Notes under the pieces: model-generated
The model's database searches: none
What the model was told of the DNA's origin: nothing
Seen by the model: only the letters and a program-made list of their open reading frames with translations
Shown here: in pieces, positions 26,421 through 34,478 of the stretch
How the letters are laid out: every line of letters starts with the position of its first letter
Numbering within the stretch: position 1 is the stretch's first letter
DNA from: an uncultured Erwinia sp.
GTDB taxonomy: Bacteria > Pseudomonadota > Gammaproteobacteria > Enterobacterales > Enterobacteriaceae
Length of the DNA: 44,251 nt
Direction of reading: 5' to 3'
NCBI GenBank assembly: GCA_946221915.1
Contig: CAMIKG010000042.1
Coordinates: 1 to 44,251 of the forward strand
Position numbers and translations under genes: made by a program

Positions 26421-28084
26421 AAAAATTCGTATCACAACTCTGGGCGCTGTGTCGCCCGTTTTGGGGCACGCGCAGCAGCTGGTCAGCCTGGCTGCTGGTG
26501 GCGGTGATTCTGGCGCTGGGCGGCAGCGTGATCTATCTCAACGTGCTGATCAACGCCTGGAGTAAAAGCTTCTATGATGCGCTGGCCGCGCTTGACGGCA
26601 GCCTGCTCTATTCGCTGTTTGCCGAATATGGCATCTACATCGTGATCTACATCGTGGTATTTGTGTATGAGGAGTGGTTCAGGAGATTACTGATTATCCG
26701 CTGGCGCGGCGCGCTGACGGCAGAGCTGGTGGACAGCTGGCTGGCAAAACGCGCGTTCTATCGTATGTCGCTCACCGGCGGCATTGATAACCCGGACCAG
26801 CGAATTGCCGAAGATATCAACACGTTCGTGAAAAAAGTCGTCGATCTGTCGATCGATTTTCTGATGAACTTCGTCCAGCTGTTTTCGTTTGTCTTTATTC
26901 TCTGGGAACTCTCCAGCGTTCAGCACATTACGCTGTGGGGGCGCGAGTGGACGATCCACGGTTATCTGGTCTGGGTGGCGCTGGCTTACAGTCTGGTGGG
27001 CAGCGTGATTATGCAGCTGCTGAGCAGCAAGCTGCACGGCATTAACTTCCAGAAAGAGCGGGTTGAGGCCGATTTCCGTGCCTCGCTGCTGCGTAAGCAT
27101 GATAACGCCGAACAGATTGCGCTGTACGGTGGTGAAACGCAGGAGAAAAGCCATCTGCAGGGGCGCTTCAGCATGATTGTCAGCAACTGGCGACGCCTGA
27201 TGAACGCAGAGCGTGATATGCGCTTTTTCGCGGTCGGTTTTCAGCGCGTCAGTTTTCTTGTCCCGGTGCTGGCGGCGTTGCCACTGTTGCTGAATAAGAT
27301 TGTCACGCTGGGCGGGCTGATGCAGATCCGCAGCGCCTTTAACCAGGTACATCAGGCGCTGAGCTGGTTTATTCGCGTCTATCCGTCACTGGTGGAGCTG
27401 TCGGCCAGTATGGCGCGTCTCACTCAGTTCCGTGAGGCGATCCGTGAGCATCAGTCGCAGCAGGACACACCGCAGGCCGGTAAGCAGCTTGCCATTGGGG
27501 AACTGTCATTTGCCACGCCGCAGGGTAAGCCACTGCTGCAAAACGTGATGTTCCAGTGTGAAGCCGGTAGCTGGAGCAAGCTTTCCGGTCAGAGCGGGCT
27601 GGGTAAATCGACCCTGTTGCGTACCCTGAACGGGCTGTGGCCGTACTATGACGGTAAATGGCAGCCGTTAGAGGGGCGCAGCCTGCTGCTGCCACAGCAG
27701 AGCTATCTGGGACAGGGCACGCTGGCGGAGATTCTGTGCTATCCGCAACCGCCGCTGCAGGAGAGTGAATTCCTGCAAAGCGTGCTGGATAAGGTGGGGC
27801 TGACGGCCTGGCGCGATCGCCTTGGCGAGCAGCTGAACTGGGATCGCATCTTCTCTGGCGGCGAGCGCCAGCGGCTGGCGTTTGCCCGTGCGCTGATCGC
27901 CCAGCCGGACACTTTGTATCTGGATGAAGCGACCAGCAACCTCGATCATGCTGCTGCGCGACAGCTGCTGGAACTGATCCGCCGCGAACTGCCGGGCACG
28001 ACAGTGGTGGCGATTACTCATCAGCAAGAGCTGGACGATCTCTTCGCGCAACACTATGACCTGACGGCATTTCGTCACGCCTGA
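26417..28084 (+). CDS. yddA: SbmA/BacA-type ABC transporter, YddA/FusD type
   Basis: A 555-residue half-transporter with membrane and ATPase domains fused. Several membrane segments lie in residues 20-330, with the SbmA/BacA-like stretch YEEWFRRLLIIRWRGALT. The ATPase has Walker A GQSGLGKST (about 390), signature FSGGERQR (about 479) and Walker B LYLDEATSNLD (about 500). It starts at a GTG overlapping the pqqL stop by 4 bases and is followed by a good terminator, so it is the last gene of the operon. FusD is thought to move the protease products across the inner membrane; direction and substrate are not settled. Confidence 0.88.
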   Translation: MKKFVSQLWALCRPFWGTRSSWSAWLLVAVILALGGSVIYLNVLINAWSKSFYDALAALDGSLLYSLFAEYGIYIVIYIVVFVYEEWFRRLLIIRWRGALTAELVDSWLAKRAFYRMSLTGGIDNPDQRIAEDINTFVKKVVDLSIDFLMNFVQLFSFVFILWELSSVQHITLWGREWTIHGYLVWVALAYSLVGSVIMQLLSSKLHGINFQKERVEADFRASLLRKHDNAEQIALYGGETQEKSHLQGRFSMIVSNWRRLMNAERDMRFFAVGFQRVSFLVPVLAALPLLLNKIVTLGGLMQIRSAFNQVHQALSWFIRVYPSLVELSASMARLTQFREAIREHQSQQDTPQAGKQLAIGELSFATPQGKPLLQNVMFQCEAGSWSKLSGQSGLGKSTLLRTLNGLWPYYDGKWQPLEGRSLLLPQQSYLGQGTLAEILCYPQPPLQESEFLQSVLDKVGLTAWRDRLGEQLNWDRIFSGGERQRLAFARALIAQPDTLYLDEATSNLDHAAARQLLELIRRELPGTTVVAITHQQELDDLFAQHYDLTAFRHA

Positions 28085-28090
28085 TGTCCG

Positions 28091-28124
28091 CCCTCTGCCT
28101 GTTCCAGGCAGAGGGTTCTCTTCT
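28091..28124 (+). terminator. Terminator of the Fus-like operon
   Basis: CCCTCTGCCTG and CAGGCAGAGGG form an 11-bp stem with a 3-base loop, 6 bases after the ABC gene stop, followed by TTCTCTTCT. The U-tract is interrupted but the stem is strong. Confidence 0.75.
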
Positions 28125-28194
28125 GCAGTGCCATTTCCGCTGTGAGCCAGCCCCCAATTCCGGCAGAAACTCCGGTTACCGATATGTTGCCAGG

Positions 28195-28250
28195 TTGTTG
28201 ATATTTATAGCTGTCTGTCATAACGCACAGGTGCAATCGGGCATTTGCAC
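28195..28250 (+). promoter_or_regulatory. Candidate promoter and operator of the sugar-acid genes
   Basis: TTGTTG (28195-28200) and TCATAA (28218-28223), 17 bases apart, form a moderate sigma-70 promoter. Just downstream is a perfect interrupted palindrome GTGCAA-N8-TTGCAC (28231-28250), well placed for a repressor. No regulator gene is adjacent to this pair. Confidence 0.4.
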
Positions 28251-28317
28251 ACAGACGGAGCAAATCTCTTTTATCTATATCTGTTCACTTCGTGACTAAT
28301 AAAAGAGAGAGAACAAA

Positions 28318-29673
28318 ATGCCTGCCGATTTGTCCCTGTCTTTATCGCCGCAGCATGACAAGCATATTGCGGCCGCCGTTGGGAAATTCTTCAAACGCAT
28401 CATCCCCATGCTGGTGGTGATGTTAATCATCAACCAAATCGATCGCTCAAATATTGGCTTTGTCAAAGCGGAGCTGGCCACCGATGCCGGGATTAGCGCC
28501 GCGGCGTTCGGCCTTGGCGCCGGACTGTTTTTTATTGGCTATGCGCTGTTCGAAGTGCCCAGTAACCTGCTGCTGAAAAGGTATGGCGCCCGTATCTGGC
28601 TGACGCGCATTATGATCACCTGGGGCATGGTGGTGGTGCTGACCGGATTCGTCACCTCGCCGGTGCAATTTTATATCCTGCGCTTTCTGCTCGGCGTGGC
28701 GGAAGCGGGCTTCTTCCCAGGCGTGCTGTTCTATTTCCGTCAATGGGTGCCGAATGCCTGGCGCGGCCGGGCAACGGCGCTGGTGCTGAGCGCCTCCGCC
28801 GGGGCTTTCCTGTTCTCCGGGCCGATTACCGGTGCGATTCTGATGATGCATGACTTCCTTGGCATTGCCGGCTGGAAATGGGTGATGTTCCTTGAAGGCG
28901 GCGGCTCCGTGCTGGTGGGTATTCTGGCGATTTTTGTGCTGGTTTCGCGCCCGGCGGACGCCCGCTGGTTAAGCCGCGAGGAGAAAGAGGCGCTGCGTCA
29001 GCAACTGGTGCTGGAGGATGCGCAGCGTGATAACCCGAAAGCCCACAAAGGCGTGTGGCAGTTACTGAGTGATCGCAGCCTGCTGTTCTACTGTACGGTC
29101 TTTTTCACCATGACGATGACCGGTTACACGCTGGTGTTCTGGCTGCCGCAGATTATTCAGCGCGTGCAGGGCTTCAGCAGCTTTGGTATTGGCCTGCTGA
29201 CCGCCGTGCCCTGGCTGTGCGCGATTATCGCCATTAATCTGGCGGGCAAATTTACCGATCGCCACCGCAATAAACTCGATAAAGCGCTGGGGGCGGCAAT
29301 GCTGGTCGCCGCCTGCGGCACCTTTATGGCAACCCTGGGATCGCCGTGGTTTGGCTTCCTCGCGATGATTGTCGCCTGTATCGGCTCCAAACTGAGCGCC
29401 ACCTTTTTCTGGCCGATGCCGCAGGGGGAACTGCCTGCGGCTATTGTCGCGCCAGGTATCGCCCTGATTAATTCCATCGGTAACCTCGGCGGCTTTTTCG
29501 CACCTACCGTCTTTGGTTACCTGGAGCTGAAAACGGGCAGCACCACTGGCGGGCTGTATGCCCTGACCAGTGTGTCGGTGATTACCGGCCTGTGGCTGCT
29601 GCTGCGTCATAAACCACTTCCCCCTGCTTTCGGAAAAATGGAGAAACAACATGCCGGACAGTCCAGTCATTAA
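28318..29673 (+). CDS. MFS transporter, anion:cation symporter family
   Basis: A 451-residue transporter with about 12 membrane segments. The first-segment motif NQIDRSNIGFVKAELATDAG, then FEVPSNLLLKRYGARIWLTRIM and LGVAEAGFFPGVLFYFRQW, place it in the ACS family that carries tartrate, rhamnonate, phthalate and sugar acids. It resembles the tartrate/rhamnonate branch more than GudP. A GAGAGAG ribosome site precedes the ATG. It overlaps the following dehydratase gene by 23 bases, so a sugar acid such as glucarate or a relative is the likely cargo. Confidence 0.85.
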   Translation: MPADLSLSLSPQHDKHIAAAVGKFFKRIIPMLVVMLIINQIDRSNIGFVKAELATDAGISAAAFGLGAGLFFIGYALFEVPSNLLLKRYGARIWLTRIMITWGMVVVLTGFVTSPVQFYILRFLLGVAEAGFFPGVLFYFRQWVPNAWRGRATALVLSASAGAFLFSGPITGAILMMHDFLGIAGWKWVMFLEGGGSVLVGILAIFVLVSRPADARWLSREEKEALRQQLVLEDAQRDNPKAHKGVWQLLSDRSLLFYCTVFFTMTMTGYTLVFWLPQIIQRVQGFSSFGIGLLTAVPWLCAIIAINLAGKFTDRHRNKLDKALGAAMLVAACGTFMATLGSPWFGFLAMIVACIGSKLSATFFWPMPQGELPAAIVAPGIALINSIGNLGGFFAPTVFGYLELKTGSTTGGLYALTSVSVITGLWLLLRHKPLPPAFGKMEKQHAGQSSH

Positions 29674-30997
29674 CAGTATGCGGGTGATCCCCGTTGCCGG
29701 TTATGACAGCATGCTGCTGAATATCGGTGGCGCGCATAACTGCTACTTCACACGCATTCTGGTGATATTGACCGATTCCGCCGGCAACACCGGGGTGGGG
29801 GAGAGCCCGTGTCATGCTTCGACTCTTGCACTGCTGGAAAGCTTTAAGCCGCAGATTGAGGGCAGTTCGCTGCTGCGGCTCAATGCCACCATCAGCCAGC
29901 TGTTTCGCAGCGACGCGCGACGTCAGCAGACGGCGCACACCGACGACATTCATATCCCGCAGATGAACCCGGAGAAGTTTTATAACGCCGTTGCGGCAAT
30001 TGAAGCGGCGCTGCTGGATTTGCAGGGGAAATTTCTGCAGCTGCCAGTCGCAGATCTGCTGGCCAGCGGTAAGCAACGCGATCGTGTTCCGGTGTTGGGC
30101 TACCTGTTCTATATCGCCGATCGTCAGCGCACCACCATGGATTATCTGCCGGGCGAGCGTAACCAGTCTGACTGGTTCTGGCTGCGTCATCAGACGGCGA
30201 TGGACAGTGCCGCCGTAGTACGGCTGGCGGAAGCGGCGGTGGAGCAGTATGGTTTCCGCGATTTTAAACTCAAGGGCGGCGTGCATCATGGCGAAACGGA
30301 AGTGGAAACCGTGAATGCCCTGCTGGCGCGCTTTCCTGAGGCGCGGGTTACTGTCGATCCAAATGCCAGCTGGTCGCTGGATGAGGCGATCTATTATGGT
30401 AAGCAGCTCGCGGGTAAGGTGCCGTATCTGGAAGATCCGTGCGGCGCCGAGCAGGGCTACTCCGGACGTGAAACGCTGGCCGAATTCCGCCGCGCCACTG
30501 GCGTTCCGGTCGCCACCAATATGATTGCCAACGACTGGCGGCAGATGCAGCACGCGCTGCAGCTTAATGCCATCGATATTCCGCTGGCCGATCCCCATTT
30601 CTGGACGATGCGTAATGCCCATACGATTGCGCAGCTATGCCATGAATGGGGCTATACCACCGGTTGCCATTCGAATAACCACTTTGATGTGTCGCTGGCG
30701 ATGGTGGCGCATCTTGGCGCGGCGGCGCCGGGCGATCGCATCACCGCATTCGATACACACTGGATCTGGCAGGACGGGCAGCAGCTGACGCGCCAGCCGC
30801 CGCAGATTCGTGATGGCTATCTGGAGCTGCCTCCGGGGCCGGGACTGGGGATTGAACTGGATATGGCGCGGGTGGAACAGGCGCACGCGCTGTACCAGCG
30901 CATGCCGGACAAAAACCGCAATGACGCGCTGGGGATGCAGTTTTTGATCGATAACTGGCGCTTTGATGCGAAACGCCCCGCGCTGCTGCGACCGTAA
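29651..30997 (+). CDS. Glucarate dehydratase / GudX-type enolase-superfamily enzyme
   Basis: A 448-residue acid-sugar dehydratase close to GudD and GudX in length and sequence. The N-terminus MRVIPVAGYDSMLLNIGGAH matches the GudX style. The catalytic K-x-K pair is in FKLKGG (about 206-211), metal ligands occur in VDPNASW and EDPCGAEQG, and the general-base His is in HSNNHFD (about 339-345), with FDTHWIWQ after it. The reaction would be dehydration of a glucarate-type diacid to a keto-deoxy acid. The ATG has GGAG 7 bases upstream, inside the end of the MFS gene. The usual downstream aldolase garL is absent. GudX proteins are often weakly active, so the true substrate is uncertain. Confidence 0.85.
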   Translation: MPDSPVINSMRVIPVAGYDSMLLNIGGAHNCYFTRILVILTDSAGNTGVGESPCHASTLALLESFKPQIEGSSLLRLNATISQLFRSDARRQQTAHTDDIHIPQMNPEKFYNAVAAIEAALLDLQGKFLQLPVADLLASGKQRDRVPVLGYLFYIADRQRTTMDYLPGERNQSDWFWLRHQTAMDSAAVVRLAEAAVEQYGFRDFKLKGGVHHGETEVETVNALLARFPEARVTVDPNASWSLDEAIYYGKQLAGKVPYLEDPCGAEQGYSGRETLAEFRRATGVPVATNMIANDWRQMQHALQLNAIDIPLADPHFWTMRNAHTIAQLCHEWGYTTGCHSNNHFDVSLAMVAHLGAAAPGDRITAFDTHWIWQDGQQLTRQPPQIRDGYLELPPGPGLGIELDMARVEQAHALYQRMPDKNRNDALGMQFLIDNWRFDAKRPALLRP

Positions 30998-31092
30998 ATT
31001 TGTCCTCACACTCTGATTCGCGCTGATGCCGCAGGGCTGCTGCGCGGCGGTTTTGCTGCTGGCAGCCGATGTGGTGACGCGATAAGACGCAG

Positions 31093-31118
31093 AAATGGCG
31101 TGCATTAACGCCATTTTT
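31093..31118 (+). terminator. Terminator after the dehydratase
   Basis: AAATGGCGT and ACGCCATTT form a 9-bp stem with a 6-base loop; the T run at its 3' foot totals five. It is about 95 bases after the stop codon and ends the two-gene sugar-acid unit. Confidence 0.7.
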
Positions 31119-31227
31119 CTGGCGATTGTTCTGCTGGCTAAGGCATAGGATGGCTTATGATTTGCGGGCAGGGAACAGGTTTCCTTGCTCCCTTAAGGAA
31201 GATCTGCCAGTAAGGTGAACCATTGCT

Positions 31228-31668
31228 ATGACGTACTATCGCCGCACTTTGTTACTGTTACCGCTGTTAGCCACAGCCTTTACCGCTGCGGCGGCAGGCA
31301 GCGGCGCCAGCCAGGCGTTGCTGAAAGGCACCATGAGCGTCGGTGCGGCAAATAATCTGTATAAAAACAGTTTTGTTGTTAGCAGTGCCCCTTTGCCCAA
31401 TGCTGTGGTCAGCAAAGTGTTCTGGCAGTATTCGCTCAGTCAGCGGCAGGTTCCGCAGGGGGGCGTTTTGCAGGTGTATCTGTGCCAGTCGACGCCGAAT
31501 GACTGTATCGATATCTCCGGCGCACAGAGTGGCTCAACCAGCTTCTTCTCCGGGCGCGCGGCGCAGCTGCCGTTCTTCCTTTACTATCGGGTGAGTGGTC
31601 GCGTGGCGATGCGCTATACCCAGGGCGTGGGTGATACCCAACTGATGATTAACTGGGATGTAAAGTAA
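31228..31668 (+). CDS. FlhE-family periplasmic protein
   Basis: A 146-residue secreted protein with a signal peptide (TLLLLPLLATAFTAAAAG, cleavage about residue 23). The pattern FWQYSL...PQGGVLQVYLC...DCIDISGAQSGSTSFF...LPFFLYYRVSG...LMINW follows flagellar FlhE, with its two spaced cysteines (LC and DC). FlhE normally sits last in flhBAE and affects flagellar export and proton leakage. Here it stands alone, convergent with a full flgE. The match is by pattern memory, so a distant relative with another role is possible. Confidence 0.65.
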   Translation: MTYYRRTLLLLPLLATAFTAAAAGSGASQALLKGTMSVGAANNLYKNSFVVSSAPLPNAVVSKVFWQYSLSQRQVPQGGVLQVYLCQSTPNDCIDISGAQSGSTSFFSGRAAQLPFFLYYRVSGRVAMRYTQGVGDTQLMINWDVK

Positions 31669-31696
31669 ACAGTTAAGCCTGCATGAAAAAATAATC

Positions 31697-31724
31697 AGCC
31701 TGACTTTATGTCAGGCTTTTTTGT
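31697..31724 (+). terminator. Terminator of the FlhE-like gene
   Basis: AGCCTGAC and GTCAGGCT form an 8-bp stem with loop TTTAT, followed by six T. This is a canonical intrinsic terminator on the plus strand. Confidence 0.9.
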
Positions 31725-31732
31725 GGCGGAAA

Positions 31733-31761
31733 TAAAAAATCCACCAGAGCGGTGGATTTTT
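31733..31761 (-). terminator. Terminator of flgE
   Basis: ATCCACC and GGTGGAT form a 7-bp stem with loop AGAGC. On the minus strand a run of six T follows, 20 bases after the flgE stop. The flanking A and T runs could also let it act rightward. Confidence 0.85.
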
Positions 31762-31782
31762 AGTGCAGCGGAAAGCCAGTAA

Positions 31783-33024
31783 TTAACGCAGGTTAACCAG
31801 GGTGTTAAGGATCTGGTCCTGAGTTTTGATGGTCTGGGCGTTCGACTGGTAGTTACGCTGAGCAACGATCATGTTGACCAGCTCTTTACTCAGGTCGACG
31901 TTGGAAGATTCCAGCGCGCCAGAGGTCAGGGTGCCGAGGTTACCGGTACCGGCAACACCAACCAGTGGCTGACCAGAAGAGGTGGTTTCTTTCCACACGT
32001 TGTCGCCCTGTGCTGACAGACCTTCCGGGTTAGAGAAGTTCGCTAACACGATCTGACCCAGCACCTGAGTTTTGTTGTTGGAGTAGCTGCCCACGATGGT
32101 GCCGTCATCTTCGATGGCGTATGAGGTCAGGTCGCCTGGTGCATAACCATCCTGAGTTGGGTTACCAAAGGTGTTGGCGCCGGTATTTTGCTGCAGACTG
32201 CCCGCCATATTCAGGGTAAATGAACCCGCTGCGGAACCGTTCAGGCTTGACAGAGAAAGCTGCTGAGCGGCGGTTGGCGTCAGCATGTTACCACTGGTGT
32301 CAAACGTCATCTGGAAACTGGTTGCTGTAGAAGGCGCAGCTCCAACGGTAGATGGCGTACCTGGTGCAGTGCCGACGCTGGCATCGTAAGGATAAACAGT
32401 CCAGGAGTTATCTGCCGTTTTGGCAAAATACAGATTCATCTGGTGAGTATTACCCAGTGAGTCATATACGGTCACAACGGTACTTTTGTTGTAGCTGGTA
32501 GTATCGGTTGGATCAAAGGTGCCGGTGGCTGGCACATCGTCAGATGAGTTCAGGTTCGCAACCAGTGTAGCGGCAGAAGTGGCTTTTGCAGTCATCTGGG
32601 TGGTTGGGATGGTCAGCACTTCGGGATCAGCACCGGTCTGTACGGTCATTGGCGTGCCGGATGCCGGATAACCCGTCAGTTTCAGGCCCTGGGTATTGAC
32701 GATATTGTTGTTTTCATCAAGCGTAAACTGACCATTACGGCTGTAGTAGACCGCGCCGCTGTCATCACTTAAGCGGAAGAAACCTTGTTTGTTAATTGCT
32801 ACGTCCAGACCGCGACTGGTGGTGGTGGTGGTGCCATCAGTAAAGTTTTGCAGAACGCTGGCGACTTTAACCCCCAGGCCTACCTTGGAGCCGGCGAACA
32901 TGTCTGCAAAAGCGACTGTGCTCGATTTAAAGCCCGATGTCGCGGAGTTGGCGATATTGTTACCAATAACGTCCAGATTGCTGGAAGCAGCATTCAAGCC
33001 GCTAACTGCTTGTGAAAAGGCCAT
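31783..33024 (-). CDS. flgE: Flagellar hook protein FlgE (outside a flagellar cluster)
   Basis: A 413-residue hook protein. The N-terminal D0 motif MAFSQAVSGLNAASSNLDVI (then GNNIANSATSGFKSS) and the C-terminal NLGTLTSGALESSNVDLSKE with VNMIVAQRNYQSNAQTIKTQ (ending QILNTLVNLR) are nearly identical to E. coli FlgE; the middle, surface-exposed part differs freely. It has a good ribosome site (AGGAG) and its own terminator, so it looks intact. The normal neighbours flgD and flgF are absent. It may be a second hook gene or the relocated single copy; the window cannot tell. Confidence 0.95.
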   Translation of the reverse strand: MAFSQAVSGLNAASSNLDVIGNNIANSATSGFKSSTVAFADMFAGSKVGLGVKVASVLQNFTDGTTTTTSRGLDVAINKQGFFRLSDDSGAVYYSRNGQFTLDENNNIVNTQGLKLTGYPASGTPMTVQTGADPEVLTIPTTQMTAKATSAATLVANLNSSDDVPATGTFDPTDTTSYNKSTVVTVYDSLGNTHQMNLYFAKTADNSWTVYPYDASVGTAPGTPSTVGAAPSTATSFQMTFDTSGNMLTPTAAQQLSLSSLNGSAAGSFTLNMAGSLQQNTGANTFGNPTQDGYAPGDLTSYAIEDDGTIVGSYSNNKTQVLGQIVLANFSNPEGLSAQGDNVWKETTSSGQPLVGVAGTGNLGTLTSGALESSNVDLSKELVNMIVAQRNYQSNAQTIKTQDQILNTLVNLR

Positions 33025-33137
33025 TTAAAACTCCTGAAACTGTGTGAGACGGATGTAATCGATGCGCTACGCTGTGTACACATCTGTTATGTGTATCCGG
33101 CATTTTATCCCTCAGTCCCGGATCGCTATCCCGTGAA

Positions 33138-33164
33138 TAGGCGGCAAAAGTGCCGTTATTTTGA
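33138..33164 (-). promoter_or_regulatory. Possible sigma-28 (FliA) promoter of flgE
   Basis: On the minus strand TCAAAATA, 11 bases, then GCCGCCTA resembles the flagellar sigma-28 consensus TAAAGTTT-N11-GCCGATAA with exact spacing but only about half the bases matching. It lies about 115 bases upstream of the flgE start. The rest of the 307-base gap to 33331 holds no gene. Confidence 0.35.
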
Positions 33165-33331
33165 CCTTCAAACAGAAAATTTTACTTAAGCGTGGTGAGG
33201 CGGCAGGCGGGCGGCTTATGATGGGGGATGCTTCGTTAGCATGATGCAGAGTCATTGAATATTAAGTATTTTGTTAAGAAATCGATAAGATATCGACAGG
33301 CCATACATCAACAGGGAACGCTATCTCATTC

Positions 33332-33886
33332 ATGAACACCACCTTTTTAATTGTCCCCGGTTACACTAACTCCGGACCAGAACACTGGCAATCGTACCTG
33401 GAAAGGAAGTACCAAAATGTGCTACGCGTACAACAGGATAACTGGCAATCACCGCAGCGCGATGCCTGGCGCGATCGTTTACAGGAAACCATTGAAAGCG
33501 TTTCTGGCGACGTTTTCCTGGTCGGGCACAGCTGCGGCGCAGTGGCGATTAGTCAATGGGCGGAGAAGTATCACAACTCGCGTGTGCAGGGCGCGTTGCT
33601 CGTCGCACCGGCGGATGTCGACGATCCACATACTCTTGAGGCGATCAAAATACAGCGGCCACTGGCGCTGCAGCGTTTATCCTTCCCCGCCACGCTGGTG
33701 TGCAGCGATAACGATGAGTTTCTTAGCCCACAACGTGCAGCATGGCTGGCGACACAATGGGGCGCCAGACTGGTGACCCTTGCCGGCGCAGGGCACATTC
33801 ACACTGCCGCAGGTTATGGTGAATGGCCGGAAGGTGAGAAAATGATTCAACAACTCTCTGGCGGGAAGCTGCTTGCGCGTCAGTAA
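33332..33886 (+). CDS. RBBP9/YdeN-family serine hydrolase
   Basis: A 184-residue small alpha/beta hydrolase. The N-terminal VPGYTNSGPEHWQSYLE, nucleophile GHSCG (about residues 66-70), acid in CSDNDEFLS and base in GHIHTAAGYGEWPEG match the RBBP9/YdeN family, whose bacterial members are of unknown or esterase function. No signal peptide is present, so it is cytoplasmic. It is divergent from flgE and followed by its own terminator, so it is a single-gene unit. Confidence 0.85.
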   Translation: MNTTFLIVPGYTNSGPEHWQSYLERKYQNVLRVQQDNWQSPQRDAWRDRLQETIESVSGDVFLVGHSCGAVAISQWAEKYHNSRVQGALLVAPADVDDPHTLEAIKIQRPLALQRLSFPATLVCSDNDEFLSPQRAAWLATQWGARLVTLAGAGHIHTAAGYGEWPEGEKMIQQLSGGKLLARQ

Positions 33887-33910
33887 TTGGCTGAAATCGC
33901 AACGATTACT

Positions 33911-33939
33911 GCGATTCCTGGCTGAATCGCGTATTTTTT
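33911..33939 (+). terminator. Terminator of the YdeN-type hydrolase gene
   Basis: GCGATTC and GAATCGC form a 7-bp stem with a 6-base loop, followed by GTA and six T. Confidence 0.8.
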
Positions 33940-34079
33940 CATCTTTTAATCTTTCGCCGCTGGATGCCATTGTGCTGTTCTTCCGGGGTAGGATTAGCAT
34001 AAAATGTACACCTGCAAAAAGTGTGGTTTTTGATTTGTAAGACTTTTAACGTTATTTACTTCAATTATAAGGGGTTAAG

Positions 34080-34418
34080 GTGCAACAACTACCAGCGTGT
34101 CCAAAATGCAGTTCTGAGTATACCTGGCAGGAAGGCGAGCAGCTGAACTGTCCGGAGTGCGGCCATGAGTGGTCAGTTTCTGGCGCGGCAGCAGAAGAAG
34201 AGGGGCTGGTGGTACGCGATGCCAACGGCAATCTGCTGGCGGACGGTGACTCAGTGACGGTGATTAAGGACCTGAAAGTGAAAGGCAGCTCAACGCCACT
34301 GAAAATCGGCACCAAAGTTAAAGGCATCCGCCTGGTGGAAGGCGATCACAATATCGACTGCAAAATCGAGGGCTTTGGCCCGATGAAGCTGAAATCTGAG
34401 TTCGTGAAAAAGAACTGA
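34080..34418 (+). CDS. yjdM: Zinc-ribbon protein YjdM (PhnA family)
   Basis: A 112-residue protein, one residue longer than E. coli YjdM. An N-terminal zinc ribbon (CPKCSSEY and CPECGHEW) is followed by the conserved domain VVRDANGNLLADGDSVTVIK and a tail ending MKLKSEFVKKN. The gene starts at GTG behind AAGGGG. The old name PhnA came from an assumed role in phosphonate use; its real role is unknown and no phn genes are nearby. Confidence 0.95.
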   Translation: MQQLPACPKCSSEYTWQEGEQLNCPECGHEWSVSGAAAEEEGLVVRDANGNLLADGDSVTVIKDLKVKGSSTPLKIGTKVKGIRLVEGDHNIDCKIEGFGPMKLKSEFVKKN

Positions 34419-34423
34419 TGCTG

Positions 34424-34450
34424 AGCGCCGTTGCGACAGGCAATGGCGCT
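34424..34450 (+). terminator. Hairpin after yjdM
   Basis: AGCGCCGTTGC and GCAATGGCGCT form an 11-bp stem with one G-T pair and a 5-base loop just after the yjdM stop. The tail GTTAATCG lacks a U-run, so it may be a weak terminator or only a transcript-end hairpin. Confidence 0.45.
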
Positions 34451-34478
34451 GTTAATCGACTGCCCGCGCCCTGCATTG

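Noticed and set aside
29582..30622. 346-codon open frame antisense to the glucarate dehydratase gene
   Set aside because: The sense frame carries intact catalytic motifs; the antisense product shows no recognisable domain.
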